Assembly: GCF_963678635.1 (NCBI RefSeq)
Contig: NC_087062.1
Coordinates: 80,633,751 to 80,697,750 of the forward strand
Length of the DNA: 64,000 bases
From: Symsagittifera roscoffensis
Taxonomy: Eukaryota > Xenacoelomorpha > Acoela > Convolutidae
Direction of reading: 5' to 3'
This document shows positions 19,418 to 29,766 of the stretch, piece after piece. How positions within the stretch are numbered: position 1 is the first letter of the stretch; the number at the start of each line of letters is the position of its first letter. The translations under genes were made by a program, and so were the position numbers. Below the pieces are notes generated by a model that was not told the origin of the DNA, searched no databases, and saw only the letters and a program-made list of their open reading frames with translations.

Positions 19418-22400
19418 AAGAGCACTTTGAATTTAACTTGCAGCTTAGTTGCTTTTTCCGAGAGACCAACTCGTAACAAATCAGTATACTCTGGATCTAT
19501 TGAGACTAAGAGATATAAGAGTAAGATTAAGATCGGTATTAGACTAAGAAGTTGGATGAATCTATCCGGCCGAAAAAAGATAGCGCGACGAGCAGACAGC
19601 GTACCTTATCTGAAATTACTCTATGAGTTAGACACTCCGTCACAACTCATCTGGTGCGACCATAAGTCTGGAATAAGACCTTAAGCAATAGAAAACTTTT
19701 GAACTAACAAAAAATAGATTAGACTTAGACAAAATTATAAAAATGTTACACGACAAAAATTTAATTGAAATGTCTCTACGACTCAATAGATCAGAGCCAT
19801 CATTTCGAACAATACGAGAACTCCCCGGTATTGGAAGAAGACCTCGGACAAGAGACGACATGCGACTACAACGGAACTTACCCATAAGTTTCATGGTCGT
19901 ACGGCAAAAGCCAACACAAACTTTTATATTTGGAGTTTTATTAGCAATGAGTATAGATTTTCATTTGCAGATATAGTATAGTTGAAGAGAATTACAGTAA
20001 ATTGAAAAAATATTTAAAAAGAATGTTTATTGAAAATAAAAAAAAAATTAGTTAGTAAATACACAAACTATTAGTAACACACATCTTTTCTTCATCTCAG
20101 TTTCATCACCAAAACATAACAAACAAATCATAAACCATTAACATCATCAAAAACTAAACCTTTCTATCAATAAAATTTTTTAATTACTTTAAAAAGGCCT
20201 ATTCTAATTTTCACTTTTACCTAGAATAAACCCTTTTAAACTAAACAGATCATCAAGGCTTATCCTTGGATCAAATAGAACAATTTTGTTCTCCCCTACA
20301 CAATTAGCATAGTGTCTAACGACCTGAAACGTCGATTCACTATCCAACCCCTTCTACGACCCAGGACTAACAGAAGTTTTTCAAAATCACTAACCATTCT
20401 AATTAGAATAAACAGTGAAGAACTTCGGTTATTCATCCTTCACTTGATCCCCCCCCCCCTTACCTCACCCAGGATAATACTTAAACTTAGTAAGTTTTAA
20501 ATAGTATCCAACGAACTACTTGTGTTCTAATTATACCTGAACCTTGTGGATCGATTTACTGTTCTCCAACCATGACGCGACTAATTTTTCGACCGCGGCG
20601 CCTAATTTTTCGACTGCCACGACAAATTTTTGACCATGACGTGACTACTTTTGCGAACGCCGCGACTAATTTTCTGACCGTCGCGTCTAATTTTTTGACC
20701 ACCGCAGCTAATCTTTGACCTTCGCGACTAACTTTGCGACCACCGCGATTAATTTTTTGACCACCGCGACTAGTTTTTCGACCACCGCGACTAATTTTTT
20801 GACCACCGCGACCAATTTTTTGACCACCGCAATTATTTTTTTGACCATTGCGACCAAAATAAGGTTGTTCCAAAGTTTGTCCGCGACTTGAAACACTGTT
20901 CAGAGGACGAGTTTTCAGTCGCGGAATTAACATTTCCGCTGCCAACAAAGTAAAAAAATTAGTCGTGATCTTTCTGTAACAGTTATCAAATTTAAACAAT
21001 TATCGGCACAACAAAACTGTATTATTTCATCTGTTAAAATTTATTTTTTAAAAATTTAGGCACGATCAGTTCATAATGAGCGTTTTTCTTCCCAAAGGAC
21101 CCCTTACGAAAGGCATCCATAATTTACATCAGTCGCATTTTAAAATGAATATTTCATAAACATAAAAAGCGCATCCAACAAGGTTTCATGTTTTACTTTT
21201 CCTACAGATCGTTTTAGAGGCTATTTTATAAAAAAGCCAAAAACTGGTTGGGAAAGGCCATGAAATTGAGAAATTCTTCAGACCAGTAATCAAATTAATA
21301 TTATTTCATGGCTTTTTGAGAATATATTTGGCTTGAAATCCTTTATTTTACGATTTGTCTTGAAATCACGTCGGCTTGATGTCCGGTGCCCGTTATTAGC
21401 TTTTGCATAAATTTAGAGCTTTCTAATTTGATGCTTAGAAAGCTCAATCATTGTTGAAGATGTTTTTCATGTGTATAGTTTGTGCATTTCAACGTCCAGC
21501 TTGTGTAACTAACGGATGCCATTTTTTGTAACAGGTACATTGTCAAGGATAACGCTTTTTATAACCAAAAGTGCCTACGTTTTTAAAAATTTACCTTTTC
21601 TAGATTTCGGTGCTAAATCCTTTCGGATAGTTGTCCTAGAATCTTCCTACTTTGCTCTAACTGGTAAAAAAGTTTGCGAGCAGGCACTTCAAATCAAACA
21701 AGCGTTTTAGTGGAGTTTCGGGTGCTAAGAAAATGAATTTCGTCGATTCAAAATAAAAATTGTAGGTCTGCACCTGCGGAAAATTTGAAAGAGATTTGAT
21801 ACCAATAGTTTATAGGCCACTTTCAAAAAATTAAAATATTGCTGATAAATTTAGCCATTAGGGTACTTTGTTGCCAATTTGGTCGTTTTTTTTTTACTTT
21901 CTAACGATTAGTTCGAATGAAGTGAGTAGTTTTTTGACTGCGATCAGGTCCGATATGGTCACAGAGTAGCTTCTGAAGTATAACGTTAAATTTCTGAGTG
22001 TTCCCATTTTCCTTTAGTCCAATAAAACGTTCGAAAAAATCAAAAAATGCAAATCTGAGAGTTTCAAAACAAACTGGCGATTTTAAGCACTTGAATTATC
22101 CCCTATCAGCCATATAGCCCCTTTTCAAAGTCTCCCTAATTGACGTAAGTTATCTCATCCTTTTAAAGATCATAAAGTTCTGTTGTTCCTTTTAAAGCTA
22201 CTGTTGTTCCGACTTTTGAAGAAAGTGACGGAATATTTGTGCTCCAGGTGGCTTTTCGAAGTTTTAGGTAAAAAACTTCAAGGGGATTTTTTTAATATCA
22301 TTCAAAGGGTATTGGGTTCTTAAGCTCAAATTGAAAAGATTTTTCATCTGCTATCATTGTTTTACTTTTTGTTCGTTATTCATTTTTTGAAAACAAAATA

Positions 22401-22981
22401 TGTTGATCAAGACAATCTGGGCGGGTTGACCACTATAAATGGAAAATGTTTATCATACAAAATCCAATATGGAAAATGTGAGTTAAAAAACTTTTACCTA
22501 TTAGCAAAAAAAAAGAAAAAAAAAGTAAATTTCAGGAAAATTTTTTCCGTCAATTTTTAGTCGGAATATCATGTTCATGCTAAATTTTTATTTTTTGTCT
22601 ATGACGTAGTCTAGGCTGAATTTTTCATAGAAAAGAAACGAAATTGACTACAAATTTTTATGAGAATACAAAGAAAAAAATTTCACAGCTTTTATTTTGT
22701 AGGATAAACCTCAGTTTGTCAAAAATCAGGCCATGATTTTTGACGAGTATAATGTGAGACTAGAGTTTTTGTAGCCAAACACCAAATTTTAAGGTTTTCA
22801 TTTTTTTTGAATGAACGAAGATATATCATCTCATACGATTAGTGCTCTAATGCGAGTACCTATAGGATTTCTTCCCCTCAACCAATTGGGTTTCTTGTGT
22901 AAGAAAAAAAAAGCCTTGGTTATAATGTTTTCGGACAAAACACGAAGTCAATTAGCAAAATTCGAAAAATAAATAAGGTTT

Positions 22982-22986
22982 GATTT
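22982..22986. other. Target-site duplication GATTT, left side of element 1
   Basis: GATTT precedes the TG of the 5' LTR; the same five bases follow the CA of the 3' LTR at 34537-34541. The uninterrupted site 'ggtttgatttatgg' is present in U2 (about 39440) and U3 (about 44024). Confidence 0.9.
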
Positions 22987-23970
22987 TGTAGAATCGGTAA
23001 TTCTAGCAAATTTTTGACTTACCGACCGTGTATTTTATCCTAACATGATAGGGAAAATATTAGTAAATTTGGTTCAAAATCGGGTTATGGTTAGTTTATT
23101 GGGATCGTATGACTTTGTTGCTTGGGTCAAGATTTGACACCGAAGTCAGTTGGTATTTAAGTAAGTAGCGAAGGGGGGATTTAACTGATAAGAATCATAC
23201 GCCTTCGGTTACTTACCCGATTTACGATGCCAACCGCAGGGGGATGTATTTACGAAACGTGAACAAGTCGATAAAAACCCCGGACTTGGGACCCGTCAGC
23301 TTTGACAGGGGGAGTAGGTAAAAGGGAAAAACATAGGGGGCGGTTGTGCTTAAGGGGATGACAGCACCGATATGAAGTGGCGTGACTTTAACAAAAACGG
23401 AGCACAAATAGAGATAAGAAGGGGAGGTTAGAGAGCGGATTTTAAGTAGAACGAGTTAACGAGCGTAAGATTCAGTAGGTCCCAGTTGTGGTCGCTATCT
23501 GAACTCATCAGTTAATTGTTTCACAGCGAGTGAAGTAAGAACGCAAGTCGAAATGCCTTGTGGAATATTAGTTAGAGCAGAAGCTAGCACAAGACAGAGA
23601 GCTAAGTCGAGACGTGTACTGACCGAGTACGCAGAGAAGAAATTGTTAAGCGTGTACAGATCGCAAACCATTCTGTTGTATATTATTAAATTATACGCTG
23701 GCCGAACTAGTAGGCCCTTTGTATTCATTCAGACTTATATATATTGAACTCATTTGAGAGAAAGGAATTCGTTATACGCGACTTCAAGCGAGATATAGCG
23801 AGCAAGAGCATCACTGACCAAGGGGGAGCAATAGAATACAGTAGAGGACAACTCACCACTAAAATAACCCTTTCGGGATTGTCGTTAATACCGAGCCTTA
23901 GTGCCCCCTGCTTTAGAACGGTAAAAGGGATAGCTTCGCAAGACTGTGTGTGAAAATCCTAAAGACGACA
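22987..23970 (+). repeat. 5' LTR of element 1
   Basis: 984 bp from TGTAGAATCGG to AAAGACGACA, nearly identical to 33554-34536. An AT-rich 'cttatatatattg' at about 23733-23745 could serve as a TATA element. Confidence 0.93.
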
Positions 23971-23971
23971 T

Positions 23972-23989
23972 TGGCGCTCCTGGGTGGGC
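23972..23989 (+). other. Primer-binding site of element 1
   Basis: TGGCGCTCCTGGGTGGGC begins one base after the 5' LTR. TGG pairs with a tRNA 3' CCA end; I cannot name the tRNA from the sequence alone. Confidence 0.7.
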
Positions 23990-24044
23990 TTTGTCCTAGA
24001 CTGAAGTTGCAAACGAACGAACAACCATCCCGTGAGCAAACACG

Positions 24045-25148
24045 ATGATGAACGACAACGATAGAGCTGCATTGGCAGAGGCTGCTGTGGCGGCAGCGAA
24101 TGCTTTGGACAGGCAGCAGGGAATCTTTGGCTTTGGCACCATTCGCCCCGATCGGTTTCCCTCCAGTAGCTATCAAAACTGGGCCGACTGGAGGAAGCAT
24201 TTCGCCTGGGTTGCGGATGCTAACAGATGGGAAGATGAACAGGCTCGGATGGTGTTGCCTACGTGTCTGACAGGATGGGCTCTGGATGAATTTACCAGCA
24301 TGCCAGCCCACTTCAGAGAGGAGGAAGACGGTTTCCCAGCGCCAACACTTGCATTGATGCTGGCCGAACGAGACCAGCGTATGATGCCCTTCCAAACTCA
24401 AGCAGCGGCTAGGGCGGAGTTCAGAAGTCTGATGCAAGGAGACAAGGAGGGTTTGAGGGAATTCTCTCGGCGAATCCGATCACTTGGAGATGTTGCTAAT
24501 GGAAATGTGGGAGCTCAAGCTCGAGACGATATGAACCGAGAACAGTTCATAGACGGGCTATTTGACGTGGACCTTCAAGACCTACTTCTGCGAGAAGATC
24601 TTGGAAGCCTAGCGCAAGCAGTTGCCCGTGCCCAAGCCTTGGATCTTGTGAATAAAACGTCCAGGGCCCGGAACCGGAGAAAGATGCACCTTGCGAGGGT
24701 TGCCGAAAATGTCCCAGAGCCAGGTGCTGAGGCTGGTCGGAGTGTAGGCGGACAGATCCCTCGAAACCAACCAGTGGGAGCTAGTCAGGGACGTCAGCAG
24801 GTGAGCAATGATCCCCGCCTCGACCAACTGGTGAGTGTCCAGAATGATCTATTAGCTCAGATGCAGAACATGACGGCCATGATGGGTAGGTTTGTTAATT
24901 CTATCATCCCCGTTCCCCACCCGGAAAACTTACCGCGGTCGGAACCTTCCCAACGACCCCGACAACAATACGAACCCCAACCCGGCGAGAATAGATCGAA
25001 CTTATCTCCTGGCCTTGGAGGTCGTTACGGAATGAAAAACCAGATACCCCGTGGGAACTGTTTTGGCTGCGGCCAGCCGGGTCATTTTGCGAAGGAGTTC
25101 CCCCAGAAAAATTCGGATCATTTAAACTACCAAGGCCCGGGGCATTGA
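24045..25148 (+). CDS. gag: Gag of element 1
   Basis: 367 residues, starting at the first of two adjacent AUGs only 74 bases after the LTR. The N-terminal half resembles the retrotransposon Gag capsid region (W-rich 'NWADWRKHF', 'CLTGWALDEF', then 'AEFRSLMQGDKEGLREF', 'FIDGL'), the part that builds the particle shell. Near the C-terminus is one zinc-knuckle (residues about 342-355: CFGCGQPGHFAKEF). Its last cysteine is replaced by Phe, so metal binding is probably impaired in this copy. Pol lies in the -1 frame, and a slippery heptamer sits 19 bases before the stop. The middle is Pro/Gln/Arg-rich and low in complexity. Confidence 0.88.
   Translation: MMNDNDRAALAEAAVAAANALDRQQGIFGFGTIRPDRFPSSSYQNWADWRKHFAWVADANRWEDEQARMVLPTCLTGWALDEFTSMPAHFREEEDGFPAPTLALMLAERDQRMMPFQTQAAARAEFRSLMQGDKEGLREFSRRIRSLGDVANGNVGAQARDDMNREQFIDGLFDVDLQDLLLREDLGSLAQAVARAQALDLVNKTSRARNRRKMHLARVAENVPEPGAEAGRSVGGQIPRNQPVGASQGRQQVSNDPRLDQLVSVQNDLLAQMQNMTAMMGRFVNSIIPVPHPENLPRSEPSQRPRQQYEPQPGENRSNLSPGLGGRYGMKNQIPRGNCFGCGQPGHFAKEFPQKNSDHLNYQGPGH
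25121..25127 (+). promoter_or_regulatory. -1 ribosomal frameshift heptamer T_TTA_AAC
   Basis: TTTAAAC lies in the correct phase of the Gag frame (codons TTA 25122-25124 and AAC 25125-25127). Slippage by one base enters the pol frame, which is open from before this site through 26281, while Gag stops at 25146-25148. A GC-rich stretch 'ggcccggggc' follows at the usual distance, and CCCGG at 25171-25175 could pair with it. Confidence 0.8.
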
Positions 25149-26281
25149 ATATGCATCAGGGAGGTTTTGTCCCGGCCGAGATAAAGAATCAACAGCGAGT
25201 AAATCACCCATCCCCCACTTCCAACCCCTCTATGTACCGCGTGGACCCCACGACGAGCCCTCAGGTGCAAATGAGAGGCGAAGGCTTTCGAGGAACAGAG
25301 CAGGTTCAGATTTTATTCCACCAAACGACCCCCAGTCGACTGGAAGAACCTAAACAACTCACGAGTATCCAGTGTCAGACAGAGAGTTCCTTGGAATTCG
25401 TGAGTGTATGCCGAGTGCCCGAAGCACCATTCGGGCTAATAGCGGAAGCGATTTTGGGCGGGCTACCGGTAAAAGCTTTAGTGGATACGGGAGCTACGAT
25501 CAACCTAATACGAAGCGAGGTGTACCATAATTTGACTACAGCCCCACCGTTACGGCCCTACAAAGGGACACTAGAAACAGCGGATGGAAGGCAAGTGGGA
25601 GTCGAGGGATGGGTGACGGCTAATTTGGAGCTAGGGTCAATCGACGATGAGGTCGAAGCCCTGGTGGTGCCTGAGCTGAAAGCGGAAATGATCATAGGAC
25701 TTCGGTCTTTAAAGGAGCATGAATGGTCGTTAGATTTCCAGTGTGACAACCTCTGGACGGGACGGAAAGAGGGATCTATAGTTCCCCTGCAATATGAAAT
25801 ATTGAAGGTGACCTCATACCCTAAACACCCGCCAGAGGACGATAATTACTGGGACGTAAATTCGTCGCATAGTACCCCCTTAACCGAACCACACACTCCT
25901 CTTGGTGGGTCAAACGTTGAGTCATCATATGCAATGGGGGATGTTGTAGAAGGTTTGCCCCCCGTCAGTCAGGACCACGAGGTGCAGGGAATGCAAGAGG
26001 AAGGGTCGATGGACTTTCAAGTACAGGCTAAACGACATCTAGAGGAAGATATAGAGAAGATTCTAGAACTAGCAGCTCCCGAGGTGACAGAAACGGAGAG
26101 GGACCGGCTGAAACAGTTGATCAGTACTTATAGAGATGTGTTCGCTTTGACAGATGCCGAACTTGGCCAAACTAAATTGGTGACACATCGGATTGATACT
26201 GGAGACTCGGCCCCTATCAAGATCCCCCCCCCCCCATCAAACATCTCCCGCAAAAATGCCGATCATCAGGGACGAAGTTAA
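25121..26281 (+). CDS. pol: Pol of element 1, protease segment (entered by frameshifting)
   Basis: The -1 frame after the slippery site has no AUG suited to independent initiation, so a Gag-Pol fusion is expected. It holds an aspartic protease, with the active-site run VDTGATINLI (Asp at residue 114 counting from 25145) and a downstream hydrophobic-Gly motif 'EMIIGLRSL' like the ILG flap region. It cuts Gag-Pol during particle maturation. The frame then reaches the start of the RT region ('TYRDVFALTDAELGQT', the linker common before Gypsy RT) and breaks in a run of 12 C at 26224-26235, passing into another frame. Without that break the segment would run straight into the RT at 26193-27854. 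Confidence 0.85.
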   Translation, partial: FKLPRPGALNMHQGGFVPAEIKNQQRVNHPSPTSNPSMYRVDPTTSPQVQMRGEGFRGTEQVQILFHQTTPSRLEEPKQLTSIQCQTESSLEFVSVCRVPEAPFGLIAEAILGGLPVKALVDTGATINLIRSEVYHNLTTAPPLRPYKGTLETADGRQVGVEGWVTANLELGSIDDEVEALVVPELKAEMIIGLRSLKEHEWSLDFQCDNLWTGRKEGSIVPLQYEILKVTSYPKHPPEDDNYWDVNSSHSTPLTEPHTPLGGSNVESSYAMGDVVEGLPPVSQDHEVQGMQEEGSMDFQVQAKRHLEEDIEKILELAAPEVTETERDRLKQLISTYRDVFALTDAELGQTKLVTHRIDTGDSAPIKIPPPPSNISRKNADHQGRS

Positions 26282-27854
26282 GAGCATGCTGGAGAAAGGG
26301 TTGATTCAACCCTCAAAAAGCCCTTATTGTGCACCAATTGTCTTGCAAACGAAGAAGGACGGGAGTTGGCGGTTCTGTATGGATTATCGGAAGCTGAATG
26401 ATGTAACGGTCAAGGACGCATTTCCGATTCCGAAGATACATCAAACGTTCGATGCTCTTAACGGGCAGAAGTACTTCTCTTCCCTCGACCTGGCGAGTGG
26501 GTATTGGCAAGTGCCTGTAGCCGAGGAAGACCGACACAAGACAGCCTTTGTGACACCGGATGGAGGATTCTATGAGTACGTTATGATGCCCTTTGGGCTG
26601 TCCAATGCTCCAGGAACGTTCCAGCGGCTCATGAATGAATTGTTTCGGGACCATTTGTGGAAGTGGGCCCTAGTATTCCTCGATGATGTGCTGGTGTATA
26701 GCAAGTGCGAAGACGACCATTTTGCTCACCTGAAGGCTACCTTCCAGCTACTACGGGAGGCAAATTTGAAACTGAAGCCGAAGAAATGCAGGTTGGTACA
26801 GAAGGAGGTGACTTATTTGAGCCACATAATTGGAAATGAAGGTATCCAAGTGGATCCCAAGAAAGTTGAAGTGGTTGAGAACTGGCCAGTGCCCAAAACA
26901 GTTAAGGGGGTGAGGTCTTTTCTCGGATTCTGCAATTACTACCGTCGATTTGTGAAGGACTTTGCCGGGAATGCGAGTCCCCTGTCCTCTTTGACGAAAA
27001 AGAAGGTGCCCTTTATCTGGAACGACGAATGTCAGACAGCCTTCGATAGACTACGGAAAGAGCTTATTACGGCCCCAGTTCCGGAATTTCCTGACTATAC
27101 GGGAACCTTTATATTGGACACGGATGCGAGCAATACCAGCTTGGGCGCTGTACTCTCGAACGTCATCAACGGGGAGGAGAGACCACTTGTGTACGCTAGC
27201 AGGGTACTATCAAAAACAGAGACGAATTACTCAACGACAAAAGGAGAAGCCTTGGCTGTGGTGCAAGCGGTGAAATGGTTCAAACCCTACATCTGGGGGG
27301 TAAAATTTGTCCTTCGCACCGACCACTCCAGCCTTCAATGGCTCTTTAGGCAGAAGGAACCCGATGGAATGACCTTCCGAATGCAACAGCAACTTCAAGA
27401 GTTTGACTTCAATGTAGTCCACAGAGCTGGGGCTAATAATGGAAATGCGGATGGCCTTTCCAGGATGCTAGACGAAGGGCCCGACTGGATGCCAGGAGAG
27501 AAGGAGAAGGCATTCGGGTCTTGCCCAGAGCCCATGTCTCTCGAATTGGCCCTACAGAAAGCAAAGCAGCACCAAGTCGAAACTGTCACAATGATCAGCG
27601 AGACCCAGGAAGAGGACGAAGAAGAAACGATTACCTGGGAACGGACGCCCTCTGAAATATCGACTCTGCAAAGAGAGGATGACGCGATGTCTCAGGTGTT
27701 CTATTGGGCGGAGTTGGGAGGCGATGCGGGCGATATGCCTTCTCTGGGGACAAACCTCATTCCCAAAGAGCAGGCGATACAGTACGGACCCGAGGCCCTA
27801 GTTTACTGGTCTAGATGGAACAAACTAAGTATCCGAGGGGGGGGTGCTCTATAA
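26193..27854 (+). CDS. pol: Pol of element 1, reverse transcriptase and RNase H
   Basis: A Ty3/Gypsy RT that copies the element RNA into DNA in the particle. Visible motifs: CAPIVLQTKKDG, FCMDYRKLND (residues 61-70), FSSLDLASGYWQ with catalytic Asp 99, FVTPDGGFYEYVMMPFGLSN, and the FLDD box at 162-165 (Asp 164 and 165). Then comes the connection 'VRSFLGFCNYYRRFV'. The RNase H follows with DTDAS (309-313), TKGEALAVVQA and LRTDHSSL, ending ANNGNADGLSR. The true N-terminus lies in the preceding frame; the opening here is created by the C-run. The 3' end is cut by a run of eight G (27837-27844). Confidence 0.92.
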   Translation: MILETRPLSRSPPPHQTSPAKMPIIRDEVKSMLEKGLIQPSKSPYCAPIVLQTKKDGSWRFCMDYRKLNDVTVKDAFPIPKIHQTFDALNGQKYFSSLDLASGYWQVPVAEEDRHKTAFVTPDGGFYEYVMMPFGLSNAPGTFQRLMNELFRDHLWKWALVFLDDVLVYSKCEDDHFAHLKATFQLLREANLKLKPKKCRLVQKEVTYLSHIIGNEGIQVDPKKVEVVENWPVPKTVKGVRSFLGFCNYYRRFVKDFAGNASPLSSLTKKKVPFIWNDECQTAFDRLRKELITAPVPEFPDYTGTFILDTDASNTSLGAVLSNVINGEERPLVYASRVLSKTETNYSTTKGEALAVVQAVKWFKPYIWGVKFVLRTDHSSLQWLFRQKEPDGMTFRMQQQLQEFDFNVVHRAGANNGNADGLSRMLDEGPDWMPGEKEKAFGSCPEPMSLELALQKAKQHQVETVTMISETQEEDEEETITWERTPSEISTLQREDDAMSQVFYWAELGGDAGDMPSLGTNLIPKEQAIQYGPEALVYWSRWNKLSIRGGGAL

Positions 27855-28113
27855 AAAATGGTTCCCAAGGGATGACTTGCGTCCGGTATTGCAGACGATT
27901 GTTCCCGCAACCGGGCGGAAGGAGATCCTCAACCAGCTGCACTCCTCGCAGATTAGCGGCGGACACTTTGCAGTTGAGAAGACCCTCGCTCGAATTCGTC
28001 AATGGTTCTGGTGGCCCACCATGAGGACAGACGAAGAAGATACAATGGTGCCTCACTTGTGCAGCGCGGAGCATAGGAGGAAAAAAGAGGGTCGCTGGGC
28101 TTGTCCCGTTTAA
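27844..28113 (+). CDS. pol: Pol of element 1, integrase zinc-finger segment
   Basis: The frame picks up after the G-run with 'YKKWFPRDDLRPVLQTIVP', then the start of the integrase HHCC domain: H-x5-type spacing in LHSSQISGGHF and 'ARIRQWFWWPTM', as in Gypsy elements. The two cysteines follow in another frame, as WCLTC at about 28045, so a further indel lies near 28030-28045. The HHCC domain helps integrase multimerise and bind the DNA ends. This fragment is inactive alone. Confidence 0.8.
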   Translation: MLYKKWFPRDDLRPVLQTIVPATGRKEILNQLHSSQISGGHFAVEKTLARIRQWFWWPTMRTDEEDTMVPHLCSAEHRRKKEGRWACPV

Positions 28114-28114
28114 A

Positions 28115-29407
28115 GTGGGGATCCGATTCAACACATTGGCGGCGGACATCCTAGGGCCCGTGACGTTGACAGCAAAGTCTCGTGCGAAGCACATCTTAGT
28201 GATGACGGACTTGTTCACGAAGTATGCAATTGCCGTCCCACTTGTATCCACGGATTCGGCAGAGGTGGCCCGGGAGATAGTCGAGAACTGGGTACTCAAG
28301 TTTGGGGCACCGAACATCCTGCACACCGATCAAGGGAAGAACTTTGGGAGCAATCTCATCCTCAAAATGTGCCGACTACTGGGGATCGATAAATCCCGCA
28401 CTTCCCCGTACCACCCCCAAGGCAATGGACAGGTAGAACGTCATAATAGGGTAATTGCGGACGTCATTTCAAAGTACTGCGCGGACAACCCCCGGACATG
28501 GGATACAGTATTACCCTACTTGAATTTCGTCTATAATACTACCATCCACCGAACAACCGGTGCGACCCCTTTCAATCTAGTACATGGACAGGAATGCCAG
28601 TACCCAATCGACCTGTTCTACCCAAAACCCTACGACGAAGTTCCGACACAGGATGGGTTTGTAGAATGGCTCGACGAACAATTCCGAGACGCCCATAGCA
28701 GCGCTCGAGAGCTACTGGGAACTAATCAGCGACGCCAGAAGGATCAATATCGGAAAAGAGTTCACGGAGAACCGTACGCGACGGGAGACAAAGTGTGGGT
28801 TTGGGCGAAAGAGAAGATAAAGTCGAAGAAGTTCTTCCTACCATGGGATGGGCCCTATGTTGTCTTGGCCAAAGTCTCTGAAGTGAATTACAAGGTGGCC
28901 AAACCCTCCACCCCCGCAAAGGTCCGGTATTTGCATTTTAACATGTTGAAACCGTATGTAGAGGAGAACCCGCAATCCAACGAGGCTTCCCACCCTAAGC
29001 GTCCGACCCCTTCACGGTCGATCAGATTCTTTGACGACCCTGGAGTTAGAGACGACGAGTTGGAAATGGCTATTGGAGAGACCCACGATTTAAGACCATT
29101 GAAGTTACCTACCCCACGACTACCTCCGAATGCCCGGTTGAACGACAAACCCCTAGAAAGCCCTAACCCAATAGAGGATCCGAACCAAATCGAAGCCGAA
29201 GTAGTGGAGACTTACGACGCAGCCGAACTGGAGACCAGAAGGGAAGACGACCATCCGAACGCGCCAGCGGACCAGGAACTTGCTCCACCAGAACCTAACG
29301 AATCCTTGGAGTTGAGGGGAGAGCACGAGGCAGAGGGCGAGGGCCGACCTAGTCGTAGACGGCGACCACCTGTTCGCTTTGGGATTGACGAGTTCGAGCG
29401 GGGCTAA
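28115..29407 (+). CDS. pol: Pol of element 1, integrase core and GPY/F C-terminus
   Basis: The rve-type catalytic core inserts element DNA into the chromosome. From the first codon shown (a non-AUG, so not a real start), the catalytic triad is Asp 11 (AADILGP), Asp 72 (LHTDQGKNF) and Glu 108 (GNGQVERHNR), giving the exact D,D-35-E spacing. The C-terminal module has WDGPYVV (Gly-Pro-Tyr at 246-248), the GPY/F motif that defines part of the Ty3/Gypsy group. A tail of about 150 residues is acidic and Pro-rich and has no chromodomain that I recognise, so target choice is not obvious. It stops at 29405-29407. Confidence 0.92.
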   Translation: MGIRFNTLAADILGPVTLTAKSRAKHILVMTDLFTKYAIAVPLVSTDSAEVAREIVENWVLKFGAPNILHTDQGKNFGSNLILKMCRLLGIDKSRTSPYHPQGNGQVERHNRVIADVISKYCADNPRTWDTVLPYLNFVYNTTIHRTTGATPFNLVHGQECQYPIDLFYPKPYDEVPTQDGFVEWLDEQFRDAHSSARELLGTNQRRQKDQYRKRVHGEPYATGDKVWVWAKEKIKSKKFFLPWDGPYVVLAKVSEVNYKVAKPSTPAKVRYLHFNMLKPYVEENPQSNEASHPKRPTPSRSIRFFDDPGVRDDELEMAIGETHDLRPLKLPTPRLPPNARLNDKPLESPNPIEDPNQIEAEVVETYDAAELETRREDDHPNAPADQELAPPEPNESLELRGEHEAEGEGRPSRRRRPPVRFGIDEFERG

Positions 29408-29744
29408 CTCCAACCGCAATCAGTCAAACACTATTAAAACTTTCTTTCCGCAAAAAAAAAAAAAATTTAAAAATAGGGCATTCAAAAAAAAAATAAAAAT
29501 TAAAAATTTAAAAATAGGGCATTCAAAAAAAAAAAATTAAAAATAGGGCATTCAAAAAAAAAAAAAAAATTGCTATAACTTCATAAGGGGGGAGACCAAA
29601 GATTAAAACTTAAGGAAGTCTTTAATGAAATTAATGGTTATACTTTAATGGTTATAGGCTTTCCAAATTCCAGGGGAAAATCAGATACTTAGGGATTTGA
29701 TGGTCTTATTCATTTAGTCTTTCTTTTTTTATTTTTGCCGTTTA
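29408..29744 (+). other. A-rich pol-env spacer with threefold repeat
   Basis: Three copies of 'aaaaatagggcattc' separated by long A runs (29.45-29.57 kb), followed by a T-rich stretch leading to the env splice acceptor. Non-coding. Confidence 0.7.
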
Positions 29745-29745
29745 G
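29719..29745 (+). promoter_or_regulatory. Candidate 3' splice site for the env message
   Basis: A pyrimidine tract ('ctttctttttttatttttg') ends in CCGTTTAG; the AG is at 29744-29745, 21 bases before the env AUG. This is where retroviruses and errantiviruses place the acceptor of the spliced env RNA. A consensus donor CAG|GTGAGC is present within gag at 24798-24806, another weaker one just before the gag AUG at about 24030. Confidence 0.6.
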
Positions 29746-29766
29746 ATCGTAAATTGTAATCTACAT

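Noticed and set aside
23913-24437. 174-codon minus-strand frame opposite gag
   Set aside because: Shadow of the strongly supported gag frame; no independent domain.
29450-29570. Genomic poly(A) tails marking a processed insertion between pol and env
   Set aside because: The A runs belong to a threefold repeat with 'tagggcattc' inside one element, without target duplications.
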